A stretch of 64,000 bases of DNA from Planococcus citri. Its lineage: Eukaryota; Arthropoda; Insecta; Hemiptera; Pseudococcidae. Under the pieces are notes generated by a model. It had not been told where the DNA came from. It did no database searches and saw only the letters and a program-made list of their open reading frames with translations. The DNA lies in the NCBI RefSeq assembly GCF_950023065.1, contig NC_088680.1:18030559-18094558 (forward strand), read 5' to 3'. Below are positions 48,376 through 62,680 of the stretch, piece after piece. How positions within the stretch are numbered: the stretch's first letter is position 1; each line of letters opens with the position of its first letter. Made by a program: the position numbers and the translations under genes.

Positions 48376-50845
48376 AGTCCATTTGAAACGATTCATTCGT
48401 TCATCGAGTGAAATATAAACATCATTCCTTTCGGTTCGAGTGAAATGTAGGTAAACTCGAAAATCGAAATTCGATTTTGAAAACAATCACGAGACGGAAA
48501 TAAATCACGTGGTGAGTTGGTAGTCGTGCAATGAACAATGATTGATTTCACCTCATCATTCCCTCATCATTCAAGCATCAAGCTATTAGGAATACTATTA
48601 AACCTTATTCCAGGTACATCGTCGTCGACTTCGACTTGTTTGTACCTATTTAATTTTCTACTTTTTTCCCTCCATTTCTCCTCGATAAATATGGTATTAT
48701 TATTATTGTATTGTTTTGGTCGTCGTCGTCGTCGTCAACGTCTTCGTCTTCTTCATATCGAAAGAATCGAAACGAGAGTAGAATATTAATTCGCGACTTA
48801 ACCCAGCTACCTTTACGCGTCGTCGTCGTCGTCCTCGTATATCGTACACGGAAAGAGGTTCATCGGCGCCGCCGTTACGTTCAGACTTTTTTTAAAAAGC
48901 TACTTTCAAGGGTCAACCGTATAGATATGTGTACGTCATAATAAGCCTACCAAAGACTGCTTATAATTTGTACATACTTGGAGTTAGGATGCCTATTATT
49001 GGTCCTATTACAGTATGTACTAGGTAAAGACTCCTCGACAGTAGACAGTTATGGCAGAACCTTAAACGGTATTTTATCCTCGACAACCACGTAGTACGAG
49101 TACCTACTCCGTATATGCGTAAATCTGTCAAGAATCATTGGGATGGAGCAGAGGGTAGAAAATGAGAGAACCATCTTCGAGTATTTAAGCACCAAGTGGA
49201 AAACTTCGCGTATAATGAGAGTTGCTAATATGGGTGGATGGCGATGGCCCATCACCTGGTAACCATGTGTCAAATCATATGCCACGGATGGCTACCTCTC
49301 GCTCTTTTTTTTTTTTGACAAGCCGCGTATTATCGGCGTGGTTTCGTATTCAGTACTGAAACGAAAGGTTTCCTTTTCTCATTAAGAAGTGCTGCGCAGT
49401 CACAGTACATCTTTTTCATTCTCTTCTAGTGTTGGAAGAATTGATTTCCAGTTCTTGAAAAATGGCTTCGTGTTGAAGAAAAAATTGGTAGTGTCTTCTA
49501 GTTCCCAAAAAAACTTTAAATTTTGAACATTTTGGCAATTCTTGCCTCAAAGTTGAAAAATTTCTTCAAAAATGGTGAAATTTGAGAACATTTTTTTCGG
49601 AATGATCAGAATAAAATTTAGACAGATAGGAGATTCAAAGAGCAGGACACAAGTCAAGATAAGAAAGAAATTTTGGCAATTCCTACAATTTCTCAAATTC
49701 GTAAAGAATCATCACTCATATTCCACTTCAAAACACCCCTTCTATTGTGCATTTTCACCCCAGAATGACAAAATCTCACTCATTTATTCACTCGACTTCG
49801 CTATAGCTTTGATGTTTTCTCCGAAATAAACACCTATCACACTTGTCTTCCATTGCGACGCAATCCTCCGAAGAATTCAGGGTGGATGGAATTCCACTTC
49901 TGCTTCTCCTCATTTGGTGGCAGCTCATTTTTATCTACCCTCGTACTCATTTCCAACTACTACACACATCAAAGTCGAGCCATTCACACACACACCATTT
50001 CATTTTTGTTTGTGTGCGTGCATTGTAATAGTATAATACACCTAACAGCGCAGTGCAACGCACCGCGCATCTTTCGAACTGGTTCTTCATCTATACAGGC
50101 ATCAAGTGAGTGAATCTTTTTGTATTCACACTTACAGCTCGAGAATAGCCTCCTGCCTGCGCACCTTCTGCGCGCACACAACAATCGTCGACCTTGCCCG
50201 TTTCGTTTTTTTCCTCTCATCTAAAAACATCTTCCACGAAAAAGACCCTAAAGGCGTTTTCAAGGCGTAAAGCGAAAAAGAGAGAAAAACCAAAGGAGAC
50301 CCAAGAAGATCAGAGAAACCGTTTAACACAAATCTTCCACTATTTGATATTTTATACATATAAAAGTAACAACATATGCGCGCCTCGCTTCACCTCCTCT
50401 CGCCTGTCGAGTCCAACAGGGAAGGACGAGATGAGGTAATAGGGAAGAACCTAGCATAAATTATCGTCTCGGTTTTTTTTCTCTCTTTTTCTTTCTCATC
50501 ATCGTGTCAGTATGATCTGGCTGGATGCGCATATACAGATAGATACAGTGAGTGTGTGAGAGAGAGAGCGCCCCGGGTGTAATTAAAAAATATTATATAC
50601 GCGAGATGATAAACAATATTTCGCCCCTCCTTGGCCCATCGAACCAAAAACCACTGATTTTAAGATTGGAATTTGGTTGAAGAAAAAAAAATGAAATAAT
50701 GATTTATAATATTTATAATTATTACGTAGTAGGTACGCGAGGTAGAAGGCCAGAAGCCTATCGAATTTTTAATCGTCTGCATTTAATTTTCGATCGTTTT
50801 TAAGGCGACGAGATTTCCCAAGGAATACGAACGAATCTTATCAGA
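48376..50845. other. Non-repetitive intron island with trinucleotide runs
   Basis: Contains (CGT)n at about 48719-48737 and 48816-48836. Stretches at 49040-49300 and 50000-50560 are more complex than the flanking arrays. A GAGAGAGAGAGCG tract lies near 50555. No exon or structured RNA was recognised. Confidence 0.4.
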
Positions 50846-52700
50846 TGTTGGGATCACCTCGTGAAAATGATCCGAAAGAGAAGAATCGGAAGTGTGAATC
50901 TAATGAAATACGTATTTCGAAGGGAACGTTCAACCATCAGCTCGATTTCACAATCAATGAAAATATTACAAAGAAACTACATATTCAGATTCAAAAGGAA
51001 ATAAATTCATTGAAAATTTCACTCATCTCTAACTTTCAAAACTTGGAAAAAGTCCAACAACGAGCTAGACCTCCTGATCAACAATCGATCATGGTGGAAA
51101 ATCGATTAATTTGCGATTTTCGATCTCGTCTGATGGTTCATGCTCGAAATAAAATCATTTTCGCCTCAAAAACATACTTCACAATCATTATCGAAAATCA
51201 TTAATCGAACTCCAAAAATCGATTTTTTCGATTATCGATCTCAAAAATCGATTACGTTCGAAATAAAAAATCAATTTAAGCTTGAAAAAAATGACTTCAC
51301 TTTCCAATCAAAAATCGATCATCATCTGAAATCGATAATCGGACACGTAAAAGTCGATAATTTTAGATTTTCAATCACATTATGATCGATCATATTCAAA
51401 ATGATTTAGCCTCGAGACTTTGTGGTCAAAAATCAATTATGATCGAAAATCGAATAATCAAACTCGCAAAAATCGATTTTTTTCGATTTTCAATCTCATT
51501 GAACTCGGAAAAATCGATCATTTTCGATTTTGAATCTCTCATGATCGATCATGTTTAAAATGAAGAATCAATTTTAGCCTCAAAAGTGGACTTCACGATG
51601 AAGAATCAATTACTATCGATAATCGATTAATCAAACTCCAAAAATCGATTTATTTTCGATCTCAAATAATCGATCATGTTCGAAATAGAAAAATGAATTT
51701 AAGCCTCAAAAATGATTTCACTTTCCAATCAAAATCGATCATCATCCAAAATCGATCATCATCCAAAATCGACAATCGATCAATCGCAATCGATAATCGA
51801 TTGATCAAACTCCAAAAATCGATTTATTTTTGATCTCAAATAATTGATCATGATCGAAATAAAAGATCAATTTAAGCCCCAAAAATGATTTCACTTTTCA
51901 ATCAGAAATCGATCATCATGCTAAATCGATAATCGATAATCGAACACGTAAAGGTCGATAATTTTAGATTTTCGATCACATTATGATCGATCATATTCAA
52001 AATGATTTAGCCTCAAGACTTCCCGATCAAAAACCAATTACGATCGAAAATCGAATAATCAAACTCCCAAAAATCGATTTTTTTCGATTTTCAATCTCAT
52101 ATAATCGATCATGTTCGAAATAAAAAATCAATTTTAGTCTCAAGACTTCCCGATCAAAAATCAAATGATCGAATTCGCAAAAATCGATCATTTTCGATTT
52201 TGAATCTCACATGATCGATCATGTTTGGAATGAAGAATCAATTTTAGCCTCGAAAATAGACTACACGATCAAGAATCAATCGCTATCGATAATCGGTTAA
52301 TCAAACTCCAAAAATCGATTTATTTTCTATCTCAAATAATCGATCGTGTTCGAATTGAAAAATCAACTTCGGCTTCAAAAACAGACATCCTAGTCGAGAG
52401 TCGATTTTTTTTTAATTTCGATTTTACTTGATCGATTTTTAAACTCGCTTTTGTATTTTTCTTGGAAAAAATTGACCAAAATTACGTTTTTATTATCTCA
52501 AAAAGCTACCATATAAAAATCGAGTTTTTAAATCGATCGATGTTTTGATTCTCAATTTCGATCATAGCGAGTGATCGATCGATTTTTTTTTCGAATTCAC
52601 CTTCGTTTTCATTTGGAAAAAAATTGATCAAAATTTACGTCTGGTTTGATTCAAAAATCGATATTCTCAATCGAATTGATTTTTTATGCAGAATTTTAAT
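50846..52700. repeat. ATCGAT / AATCGATT word array, block 1
   Basis: Dense runs of AAAAATCGATTT, ATAATCGATTAATCAAACTC and ATCGATCATGTTCGAAATAA. The ACTCCAAAAATCGA anchor occurs at 51208, 51461, 51502, 51634, 51808, 52062, 52172 and 52304. A higher-order unit is visible: ACACGTAAA(A/G)GTCGATAATT occurs at 51343 and 51944, 601 bases apart, with about 250 bp of closely matching text after each. Open frames at 50845-51385 are by-products. The palindromic ATCGAT core is the common element. Confidence 0.9.
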
Positions 52701-54830
52701 CATAAGAAGTGACCAATCTTTTCAAAAATAATCACGAGGTCAAACTACTGCTGATTGATCAACCCCCCCCCCCCCGCATCTCTTTTCATCAACTTTTGCC
52801 ACAAAATATCACCCAAATTATTGAAATTCGACCTTTGGCTTTTTCTTCAAACTTGAGGGGATTTTTTTTTTAAACCAAATAAACAGAAAAATGGGAAAAG
52901 ATGTCTCACAAATCACACGTTTCTGAAATTCATGCAACTTTCCCCCTTTAGCGAAGAGTCGAAATGATGAACGAACAAACCAAAACAAAATTTTCGCCTG
53001 ATCATACAAAAAAAAAATCCAACCAATTATTCGCGAAGTTATTAATTATACAAAATTTAAAACTCATCCGCACGCGAATCCTAAAACAACCCGATGGCCA
53101 ATGTGTCTAATTTCCTCATTCACCCCGCATCTTCACTCCTTCAACACCAAAGCATGTCTTTATACATTTTTATACGTATCTTTTACACGTATTAACGTCA
53201 ACATTAATATCAATTAGGTGCAAAAAAACACACATCTTAAGATAATTATCGCCTCTCCTGCCTTCTCTCTCCTGCTTCTATCTCGGCTGCTTACACTGTT
53301 GTACGCAGGCAGTAAACACTATGTACACATATCCTCGCACAGCAGTATCGAATGACGCGACGTAAATTTTACAACAAATTACTGGTAGTAGTCGTTTGAC
53401 CGCGAATACGATAAATTATTCGAGCTCCGCGCTCAGATGCCGGATCGCAGATAAATAATATTATTACAAAAGCCATCGCATCGCATCGCGTCGCTATCTT
53501 TCTCTATACACATTTCTATAATATATTTCGACTATTCACACACTCACAAAATACTGTCGCGATATACTGCACGTAGACGATGGTATCGTACAGTGTTTTT
53601 ATTGAAATCGAGACAGCACATACTCGTAGAGAAGGCGGCAGAAAAAAAAACACCAATAAATAGGAAACACCTTATCAATCTCCCACAAAAACGCGATAAC
53701 TTTCTAGCTGCATCGCGTACCAGATTTTTATTTCAAAGTTGGTGTTTTTATCATTGAAAAATTCATCTCGTCGTCGTATTCGCCTACAGAGAACTGCTTT
53801 AATCTAACGTAAGCTCCATTCATCTTGCTAATGTCTCTCTACTCGGCTCCTTTTTTCTACTCTACAACTCTGTCGTCGTCGTCGTCGTCTCTGATGTCGA
53901 ATAGGAATAGCGGTACATCTACCAACAACATTTGAACCTACGCCTTCGCTTATGCAAAATTAAGTACCTATAATTCGATATCCATTTAAAGAAGTCGCTA
54001 TCATCATCATCATTTCTACACAAAATGAAAGCCTCGCGTATACTACACATTCACAACAAAATAGCCGCCGAGATTCTCTTCTCTCGATGCCAGATGTTCG
54101 TACAAAGCTAACGGGTCGAGCTCGAGCTTCAAACCAACCGGTCCCGTTTGGTTTTTCTACACGGCGAGTTCAGCAGGCGGAGTAATACAACCAGCCACTC
54201 CTAAACAATATTTCACATTATGTTGAGAATACGAAATACGATGCTGGGTGAAGATTGAAGTCAACAGCAAACTTTAAAGCTCAACGCTTTGCTGGCAATC
54301 AAAGGGGTCCACGTGAAAAGAACCTCGCTTCTGGATCAAAAATCAAACTCCAAGTTCTTCAATCCGAAGCTAAATGCTCTCAAAGAATGTCAAAATCAAA
54401 TATATTCTCAAGCAGCGCTTGAATAAGCCATAGACAACTCGATATTTTTTTTCATCTTCTTTTTTTGAAATTTGAGGGCTTATTGTGTGAACCAGGAGGC
54501 TCGTATCAGAAAAATGAGATGAAATTCGAAATCAGAGCCCCTGAAAACCCAGTAAACCATATGTCACATGATTTTTTCAATTTTTTTGAAATTTGGACGT
54601 CTTACTGTGAGGTGGGGGGGGGAGGGCTTCTAAAAAACGTAAAATTAAATTTGGAATCGGTGCAATCGAAAACATAACAAACTAAATGCTACAAATTTTC
54701 AGATCTTTTCTCGACATTCGGCCGAAATTGAGGGGGAAGGGGCCACTCTCAAGTGTTCAGAGATTCTAAAACAATTGAATTCATACAAAAATATTGAACT
54801 CCGTTTCTCCAACCCCACTCTGTAATCAAT
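52701..54830. other. Non-repetitive intron island
   Basis: Bases 53060-54200 are complex, with (CGT)n at 53869-53891 and (ATC)n near 54003. Near 54465-54640 two loosely related ~125-bp pieces share a TTTTTGAAATTTG start and resemble the 31371-32016 unit in reverse (CATATGTCACATGAT word). No exon recognised. Confidence 0.4.
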
Positions 54831-56050
54831 TTATTTGCGATTTCTGATCCCGTATTATGATCGATTGTGCTCGAAATGAAAAATAATTAGCCTCAAAAGT
54901 AGACTTTTTGACTAAGAATCGATCAATCAGAGGCCAAAACTCGATTATTTTCAATTTTCGATCTGATATAATCGATCATTTTCAAGATTTGAAAAAATAA
55001 TTCTTGATCAAAATTTATCATTATAGAAAATTGATCGATCAGCTACCAAAAAATCAATTCATTCGTGAATTTCGATTTATAGAAAAAATTAATTTTGATC
55101 TTAAAAAAAAAAAGACTTCTCGACTAAAAACATCAATGAAAATCGATTGATCGAACCCCAAAAATCCATTTATTTTTGAATTTCAAAAATTTCAACCTCA
55201 AAAAACAGACTTTTCGACCAAAATCTATCATCATCGATAATCGATTAATCGAACCACAAAAATCGATTTATTTTCGATCTCGTGTAATCGATCATGTTCA
55301 AGATTTGAAAAAAAAATCAATCTTAAAAAACATACCTACTTTTTGATCAAAATCTATCATAATCGAAAATCGACTGATCGAACTCTAAAAATCGATTCAT
55401 TTTCGATCTTCGATCTCGTAATCGACCATGTTCAAGATTTGAAAAAAAATTTAATCCCAAAAAACAGACTTCTCGACCAAAATTTATCATAATCGAAAAT
55501 CAATTAATCGAACTCTAGAAATCGATTTATTTTCGATTTCCGATTTCGTATAATCAATCATGTTCAATTAAGAAAAATGAATTTCAACTTCAAAAAACAG
55601 AATTTTCGACCAAAATCGATCAATCGAACCCCAAAAATCGATTCATTTTTTCATCTCCATATTAAATGATACAAATACTAAAAAAAAATCAATTGATCAT
55701 GCTGGAAAAGCAAAATCAGTTTCAGCCTCCAAAATGGACTTTCTGGTCAAACAATCGCTTGATCAAACTCTCAAAAATCGAATCATTTCCGAATTTTGAT
55801 CTCATACGATCGATTAAGCTCAAAATTATCATTTTCTGGTTTTTTATTCACCAAAATTACTTTAAAATTCTCCATTTACAATTTACATGAACTCGAGAAA
55901 ATCAGTTTTTTTTATATCTATCGATTTTTTCATTTTCGACTTCGATCAAGGGGCGATCAATCAACCTTTTCTAATTCACTTCGTTTGTGTCGCGAAAAAA
56001 TCGACCAAAAGTATAATTGTATTCTCTTTTTCAAAAAATTGATGATTCTA
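54831..56050. repeat. ATCGAT / AATCGATT word array, block 2
   Basis: Same vocabulary as block 1: ATCGAACCCCAAAAATCGAT, TCATAATCGAAAATC, GTATAATCGATCATGTTCAA and AAAACAGACTTCTCGACCAA, in units of roughly 110-130 bp. It is separated from block 1 by a 2.1-kb island. Confidence 0.88.
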
Positions 56051-57540
56051 GATTTCAATCATACAGAGTAAGTATTCAATCTTTTCAAAAAGGATCAGGA
56101 GGTCCTTTGCCTCTCCCCCTTCCTCAAAACAATTCGGGTATAAAATGATGACGATTCTTAGTCTCTGACCACAACTACATACAACAACTCAGCAAGAAAA
56201 TCCCATTAAAAAAAATTCAACAAAATTGACACACCAAAAACCAAAAATAGCTCCAGCTGCTGCGGAATACGACCCTTCTAGATCATCATCGATTCAACGT
56301 GTGCAGACCATCGATGAATTGAATTTTTATAATATTGATTGACGAGACAGCTCATTTCGTAGTTCGAACCTCGTTCAAAATATAAAATTCACGATCGCGT
56401 GTAGGTATTCTCATTTCACCTCTCACGTTTCCTCATTCCATCTCCATCATCTTTCCAAGCTCAAGCTCTAAAATACGACACGAATCTCTCAAACTCATAA
56501 ATCGTCCATCTCCATCATCTCACACACCGCACGACCAATGAATACTCTACACACGTGCGACGATCATCATTATCATCATCATCATCATTTGCAATGCAAA
56601 TAGCATCAAATCAAACCATCTACGAGAGAATTGATCTATACAAGGGAGCTTTGCTCGATCGAGTGTTAAATCTATTACGCCTTTATCGCGTTCGTGCATG
56701 TGTGTAGACCGTAGAGTATCTACGATGTCGTCATCTCGATCTCGTGCTCCTGCCTCGAACTCGCAACCAGTTTAATTCTCTCACAATTCACAAACGTTCG
56801 TCGCTGCTTAAAAAATGAACACGTATTTCCGAAGCGAACGAACGAGGACAGCGGGCGTTATATTTAGTCAGCGAGCTTTCGCGTTAATGTGGAACAAGCT
56901 GCGGAATCGTCGTCGACTAGTTCGACGTGTTATTGGCCACTGCAGGCTAACGCACCGATTACGGTACTTTGATACTCTGTATGTACTCTGTATGTCTATG
57001 TACTTCGTAACACGCAATTTCGTACTACGAGATATCATTTCTGTAAATCGAGGTACGAGTACTTTTGATCAACTCAACCCAACAGAATCTCCGATCTAAA
57101 AAGCATAGGCACATCTGCGATCACTCAAGTCGTCACCCAACTAGTAAAGGCAAAATAACATCACAGATTTCAGTCAAATACGCGTAAAAACGTATTCAGA
57201 CCTTTCTAAATACCCCACGTACATATTTTTTCCATGTTTATACAGTTGATATGTTCACCTCACGCGTACGCACACGCATATCAACGTTATAAAACCAAAC
57301 CTGTCCACCATGATAACAAAATACACATCCAAACACGGAAACTGGTACTATTTCTATACATATGATACTCGTACCTTTATAACCGGGGTAAGAGGCAAAC
57401 CACAAGACTGAGCGACGAACCGAACAAATATTAATAAAAACGTACTTAGTGATTCGTAAAATAATCTCCATCTTGAAATCAACTTTTATTCGACCTGAGA
57501 TTTCTAATAGCAAAATAAAACGATCAGCTATGAGATTATT
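56051..57540. other. Non-repetitive intron island
   Basis: Complex sequence with (ATC)n at about 56560-56588. Open frames at 56815-57099 and 57238-57513 show no known motif. No splice-bounded RGM-like exon. Confidence 0.4.
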
Positions 57541-59300
57541 TTCAGAATTTTTGCACCATTCTCAGTCGACAATTCATCATTTACCAAAGATTACTCAGTA
57601 ATGAAGCCCAATTACTCATCATTACCAAAAATTACCATGAAATACCCTAATTACCCATTATTACTGAAAATTACCAACAACTAACGATGATTTACCCTCA
57701 ATTACTGCGTTTTCAAGCCACGAGTCAACGTATACTACCAATAATTACCGAAAATACTCCAAGAATTATCAAAGATTACCGCTGATCATGAATTCAGAAA
57801 AAGAATGAGAACCTACGAACCTAGAAAGAGCAGATCAATTGTCACTTTTCATCCAGAATGGTTGACTAACACATATTTACGGTAAATTACCGATGCTTAC
57901 CATATTCAAAAAACTTTTCATGATGCTGATGCTAAAAAGAAATCTATAAAAAAATGGCCGAAATTCAAAATCTCAAAAATACGTTTATTTTGTGTAATTA
58001 CCGGTAATTTACGGTAAATTTTGGGTAATTTTCAGTAGATATACCGTAAATTACCGATGCTTACCAAATTTCAAATTTTTTTTACAATGCTTAAAATCAT
58101 TTTAAAAAATTAATTAAAATCCAAAATGTCAAAAAATGTTGAATTTTGAGTAATTACCGGTAAATTTGTGGTAATTTTAATAAATATACAGTAAATTACC
58201 AATGCTTACCAAATTGAAAAAATTTTCATGGGGTAGAGAATTTATGTAAAAAACTGGTTGAAATTCATAATGTCAAAAATGTTGAATTTTGAGTAATTAC
58301 CGGTAATTTACGGTAAATTTATGTTAATATCAAAAAATATACAGTAAATTATCAATGCTTACCAAATTCAAAAAAATTTTCGTGGTAATGAGAATTATTG
58401 TACTTACAATTTTTGTTGAAATTCAAATCGTCAAAAATGTTATGTTTCAAGTAATTACCGGTAATTTACGGTAAATTTGTGGTAATTCTTCGTAAATATA
58501 CACTAAATTACCAATACTTACCAAATTTTAAAGATTTTTTACCATGCTTAGAATAATTTTAAAAAATTAATTTAAATTCAAAATGTCAAAAATGTTGAGT
58601 TTTGAGTAATTACCAGTAATTTACGGTAAATTTGTGGTAATTTTAAAAAATATACAGTAAATCACCAATGCTTACCAAATTTTTAAAAATTTTCTAAATT
58701 TTCATGATACTTACAAAATTAATGTGAAAAATTGATTGAAATTCAAAATGTCGAAAATATTATTTTCTTAGTAATTACCAGTAATTTAGGGTAAATATGG
58801 GGTAATTTTTAGAAAATGTACATGAAAATGACTAATGCTCACCTACTAAATTCAAAAAATTGGAATTCTGTAAGGAATTGGTTGAAAGTTAAAATTTCAA
58901 AAATATGGCATGTTTTGAATAATTATCAGTAATTTACGGTAAATATGGAGAGATTTTTCATAAATATACGGTAAATTACCTATGCTTACCGAGTAGGTAC
59001 AAGACATTTTTTGTGGTGACTGATCAGAAAAATTGGTTGCGATTCAAATGCCAAAATCGTGTCATATTTTGAGTACCTAATTACCAGTAATTTGCGGTAA
59101 ATACGAAGTCATTTCTCATAAAGTCATAAATAATCAACTTTTGCTTGATGCCCAAAAAATCCCTAAAAAATTGGATGAATTTCAAATTTCAAAAAATACG
59201 TTAGAGGTTGATTTCTACAGAGTTAACGACAATTGGGTAATTTTTGGAAAAATTGCGGGTAATTTGAAGGACATTTCGACAGTTTTTTGATTTTTAAAGT
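57541..59300. repeat. TACCGGTA array, eight units averaging ~155 bp
   Basis: The GTAATTACCGGTAATTTACG core (TACCAGTA in later units) is centred at 58002, 58158, 58301, 58459, 58614, 58779, 58927 and 59085. Intervals are 156, 143, 158, 155, 165, 148 and 158. Each unit continues with a second GGTAA word, AAATATACAGTAAATTACC, AATGCTTACCAAATT and GTTGAAATTCAAAATGTCAA. Bases 57580-57780 hold a looser relative made of ATTACC words. The CCGG centre decays to CCAG in units five to eight. Confidence 0.93.
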
Positions 59301-62289
59301 CAATGCTCGGTAACCAGTGTTTTTGAAAATGAAGTTTGCACTTCAATCGATCAATCTAAATTCACCAAATTTTTCAACGACCATCTAGAAAGCACTTACA
59401 AGAAAATTTTCCCACAGATCAAAATCGAATCATTTCATCATCACTTTACCCAGGGAAAAAACCTCAACAAGTGGCAACTTTTTCACTCCAACATAGACGA
59501 ACATCGATTCCATATACGCAACAATTCGAGAATCAACTGATTCAAATACGGTTATAATACCTACACCTCGTACCTGGCGTTTAGAAGTAATATGGAAATA
59601 CAAGTCGCCAGGTACGTACAATAACGATGTGACTTTAAATGGAAATACTACGCATGCGATAATCACACGCAGCTGGTTTAACAAAAGTGGAATTATGTCG
59701 AAATACTAGTACCTCTACCTATAATAATCTTCTCGATCAATTACGCCACATCAGCGCGATTTTCCGCACTTCAGCGAGGACGTACTCGACTACTCGTATA
59801 TCGTCGATTCGGAGTCGTAACACAGTCCGTTAGTTTACGCCGTTCTCAACAAAACTTGCAGACTAAACGGTTTCCAAGTCTGGCTTGGCTTCAATTTACC
59901 ATCATTTTTATACCGGACAATAATGTCTGTAAGTCTTGGATAGAAAAAAAAAAAACCTAACGTGATCGCTTTCACAGTGAAATTTTAATACGGTTTAGAT
60001 CGTGTGTACGATGACGACGAGAATACCAGTACCTGGGACTGAGATACTGTGCATGTGCTCGTATTAAATACAGAATCAGCAATTCGCAAATTACTTATTG
60101 AAGTACAACACTGTAAGTCCGGCGATGTCTATTCAAGAAACTCACACATGAGTCATTGTGTTTGAAATCGCTGATTATGCTCAATTTAATCGCCGTTAAG
60201 TTCGCAGAACACCTTGTATTTCAAAACAGGGACTGGGGTATAGGATGAAACAGACAATATGAAAAACGATTCATCTGACACAGATCTTAACCCCGATCAC
60301 AATTTTTTTCACATAATAACTTGACAATAATAAAATTTTCTCCACGCCAGATCTTCTCACACCCCAATGTTCCTATTGCACGTCTCAAAATTCCAATTCC
60401 CAAATATCGACAGGAACACACATCATCGCCAGCACAATGATTCGACATCGACAACACAAGAAGACGCCCCGTAATTCATCTCATCAAAAAATCTCTCACA
60501 TTCAGTCACACATCTCATTCACTCCTTTTTCGTGGTCTCTTTCACCCGCACACTCGCGCCATTTACCGGAAACGAGACATTATTCTCAGTCCATATGATA
60601 ACATCTCTATGTCTATTCTGCCAGATCTACTACGTCTACAGCTACACTACAGAGAGAGTTACGATAAATCCTCCAAAAGCCAACGCAACACGGTTGTCAA
60701 ATACGTAGGCTACAACAACGTGTTACGGTCAAAATGTAGAATAGTAGGCCCTACCTACACATATGTATGAGATAATATGCTAGATACGTGTACGAGTATG
60801 TGTAGTCTATCTTTCAACGCGAAAACATATCATCGAAGATGTACAGAAGTAGATTTTCAGTAAAAGCAGAGTGACAGGCGAAGGGAGGGGAGGACAAGGG
60901 ATCATATTTTAGCATACGTGTACATCCGTTGTTGGATTTTGGTGGTGTTTTCAAAAGGGGCATTAAGGTGTTTAAGGTGGTTCCTTTTTTATTTTTTCTT
61001 TTAAAGGACTGAAAACGAGATCGACAATAACCATAAAGATCATATTAGAAGGGAAAATCGCACAATAAGAACCTTCAGGTGTGACACGATAATTATCAAA
61101 TTGAACGAGAGACGAAAAAAAATCAGATCAGTTTTCAAATTAATTTCCAAAAAAAAATGATCAATCATACACAGATTTTTCGAACTAAATTAAGCACAAT
61201 TTTATTCCCCACTTGTGGCCAATGAGGCAATGACCAAAAGTCACAGCAAACAAAATGCCGGAAGGACACAATCAGGTATCCAATGGATTTATTGTTGTTA
61301 AAAAATTACTACTTTTCGACTATTTTTCTATTTTTTTACAAAATTTTCAGAAACTTTTCAAGTGGAACCTCCCCTCTCCTCCCTCCCTGCAAAAAAAAGT
61401 CAAGAGTTCGAATCAATTTTAAATTATAAAAAAATAACATGTATTTCAAATCAAAAGTAAATACCTATAAAAAAATGAACATCAGACACATCATTTCGAC
61501 AGTGCTGCCAATTCATGAAAAATGCCAGTCTACCTCTTTTCAAAAATTGATACATAATTTTAATTTTTTTTTCCAAAAACAAACAATAGTTTAAAATTTT
61601 TCAACAAAGAAATAATTTTACAAATTGTTTCAAAAAAATTTCGCAAAATTAAACTTTTATTGTTTTTTTAAATATTTTTTATCATTTTTTTTTCTAATTG
61701 AAATTTTACTGATAGTGATAAGAAAATTTTGATAGCTAGAAAAATCATTCAGTCTAAATATTCAAAAATGAGAAAAAATATCACGATTGAAACACCAAAA
61801 ATTGCAACAAAATCAACATAGGCGTAGGGCGTAGTATTTTTCTACAATATTCGAAAAAATGAGTTTTTCAATACTCCGGAGGGTGGGAATGAAGGAAGGA
61901 GGAGGGTCATCCTGAAAAAAAAACAAGGATTCGGGTCTTCCTGTAGTCCTCCTCGAAATTTCGGTGGGATTTTAAGCTCCACCTCCCTCCTCTCCCTCAA
62001 TTTAAAAATCGAATAACGAGATTTTGAAGTTTTTATGGATTATCTATCCCCTTCCCCCTCCCCCTCCTCAAAAATTCTTTTTCAGAGTGTCTAACAAAAC
62101 TTCCAGACAAAAAATCATCACTTTTTCACATTTTTACCGCTTGAAAATACAAATAACTTCAAACTGTGAAGAAATTTTTTTCTAGTTTTTTCATTTTTCA
62201 AATTTTTTGAACAAATTTTTCATTTTTTGATTTTTTTCATTTTATGGGCTTTTAAAAAAATTTTACGTGTGTTTCGAGCAAAACTCATG
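59301..62289. other. Non-repetitive intron island
   Basis: Bases 59400-60950 are the most complex part of the intron (mixed composition, few homopolymers). No exon, tRNA or other RNA gene was recognised. From 61280 the sequence becomes AT-rich with long T runs. Confidence 0.4.
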
Positions 62290-62680
62290 ACTTTTATCAC
62301 TGTTAGACATCTCACAATTTTAGCAAAAAACAGTTAATTTTTAGCAATTTGGAGTATTTTTTTGAATTTTACAAAAAAATAACATAAAAGGAAAATGTTT
62401 CCAAAAAATAGAAAATTTATGGCAGTTTTTGAAAAAAAAACAGGACTTTTTGGCGGTTTCAAAAAAATCAATATTTGAAATTCTGAAAAAATGAAAGACT
62501 TTGAAAATTTTGGCCAAAAAAAAAACAAAACTTCTTCACAATTTTAGCAACTAAAAAAATCACAACTTTTTCATAATTTTCAGCAATTTCTGCAAGAAAT
62601 AAATTTTTTCTGGTAAGCAAAACTTCTTCAAATTCAGTTTTTTCAAAAAAAAAAAAAGGACTTACCATTCGTAAAATTTA
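62290..62680. repeat. Small block of the ACAGGACTTTTT / TTTTGGC array
   Basis: Words such as TTTTAGCAAAAAACAG, AAAAACAGGACTTTTTGGC and AATTTTGGCCAAAAAAAAAAC match the 38390-40550 array in vocabulary and orientation, 24 kb away at the other end of the same intron. Confidence 0.7.
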
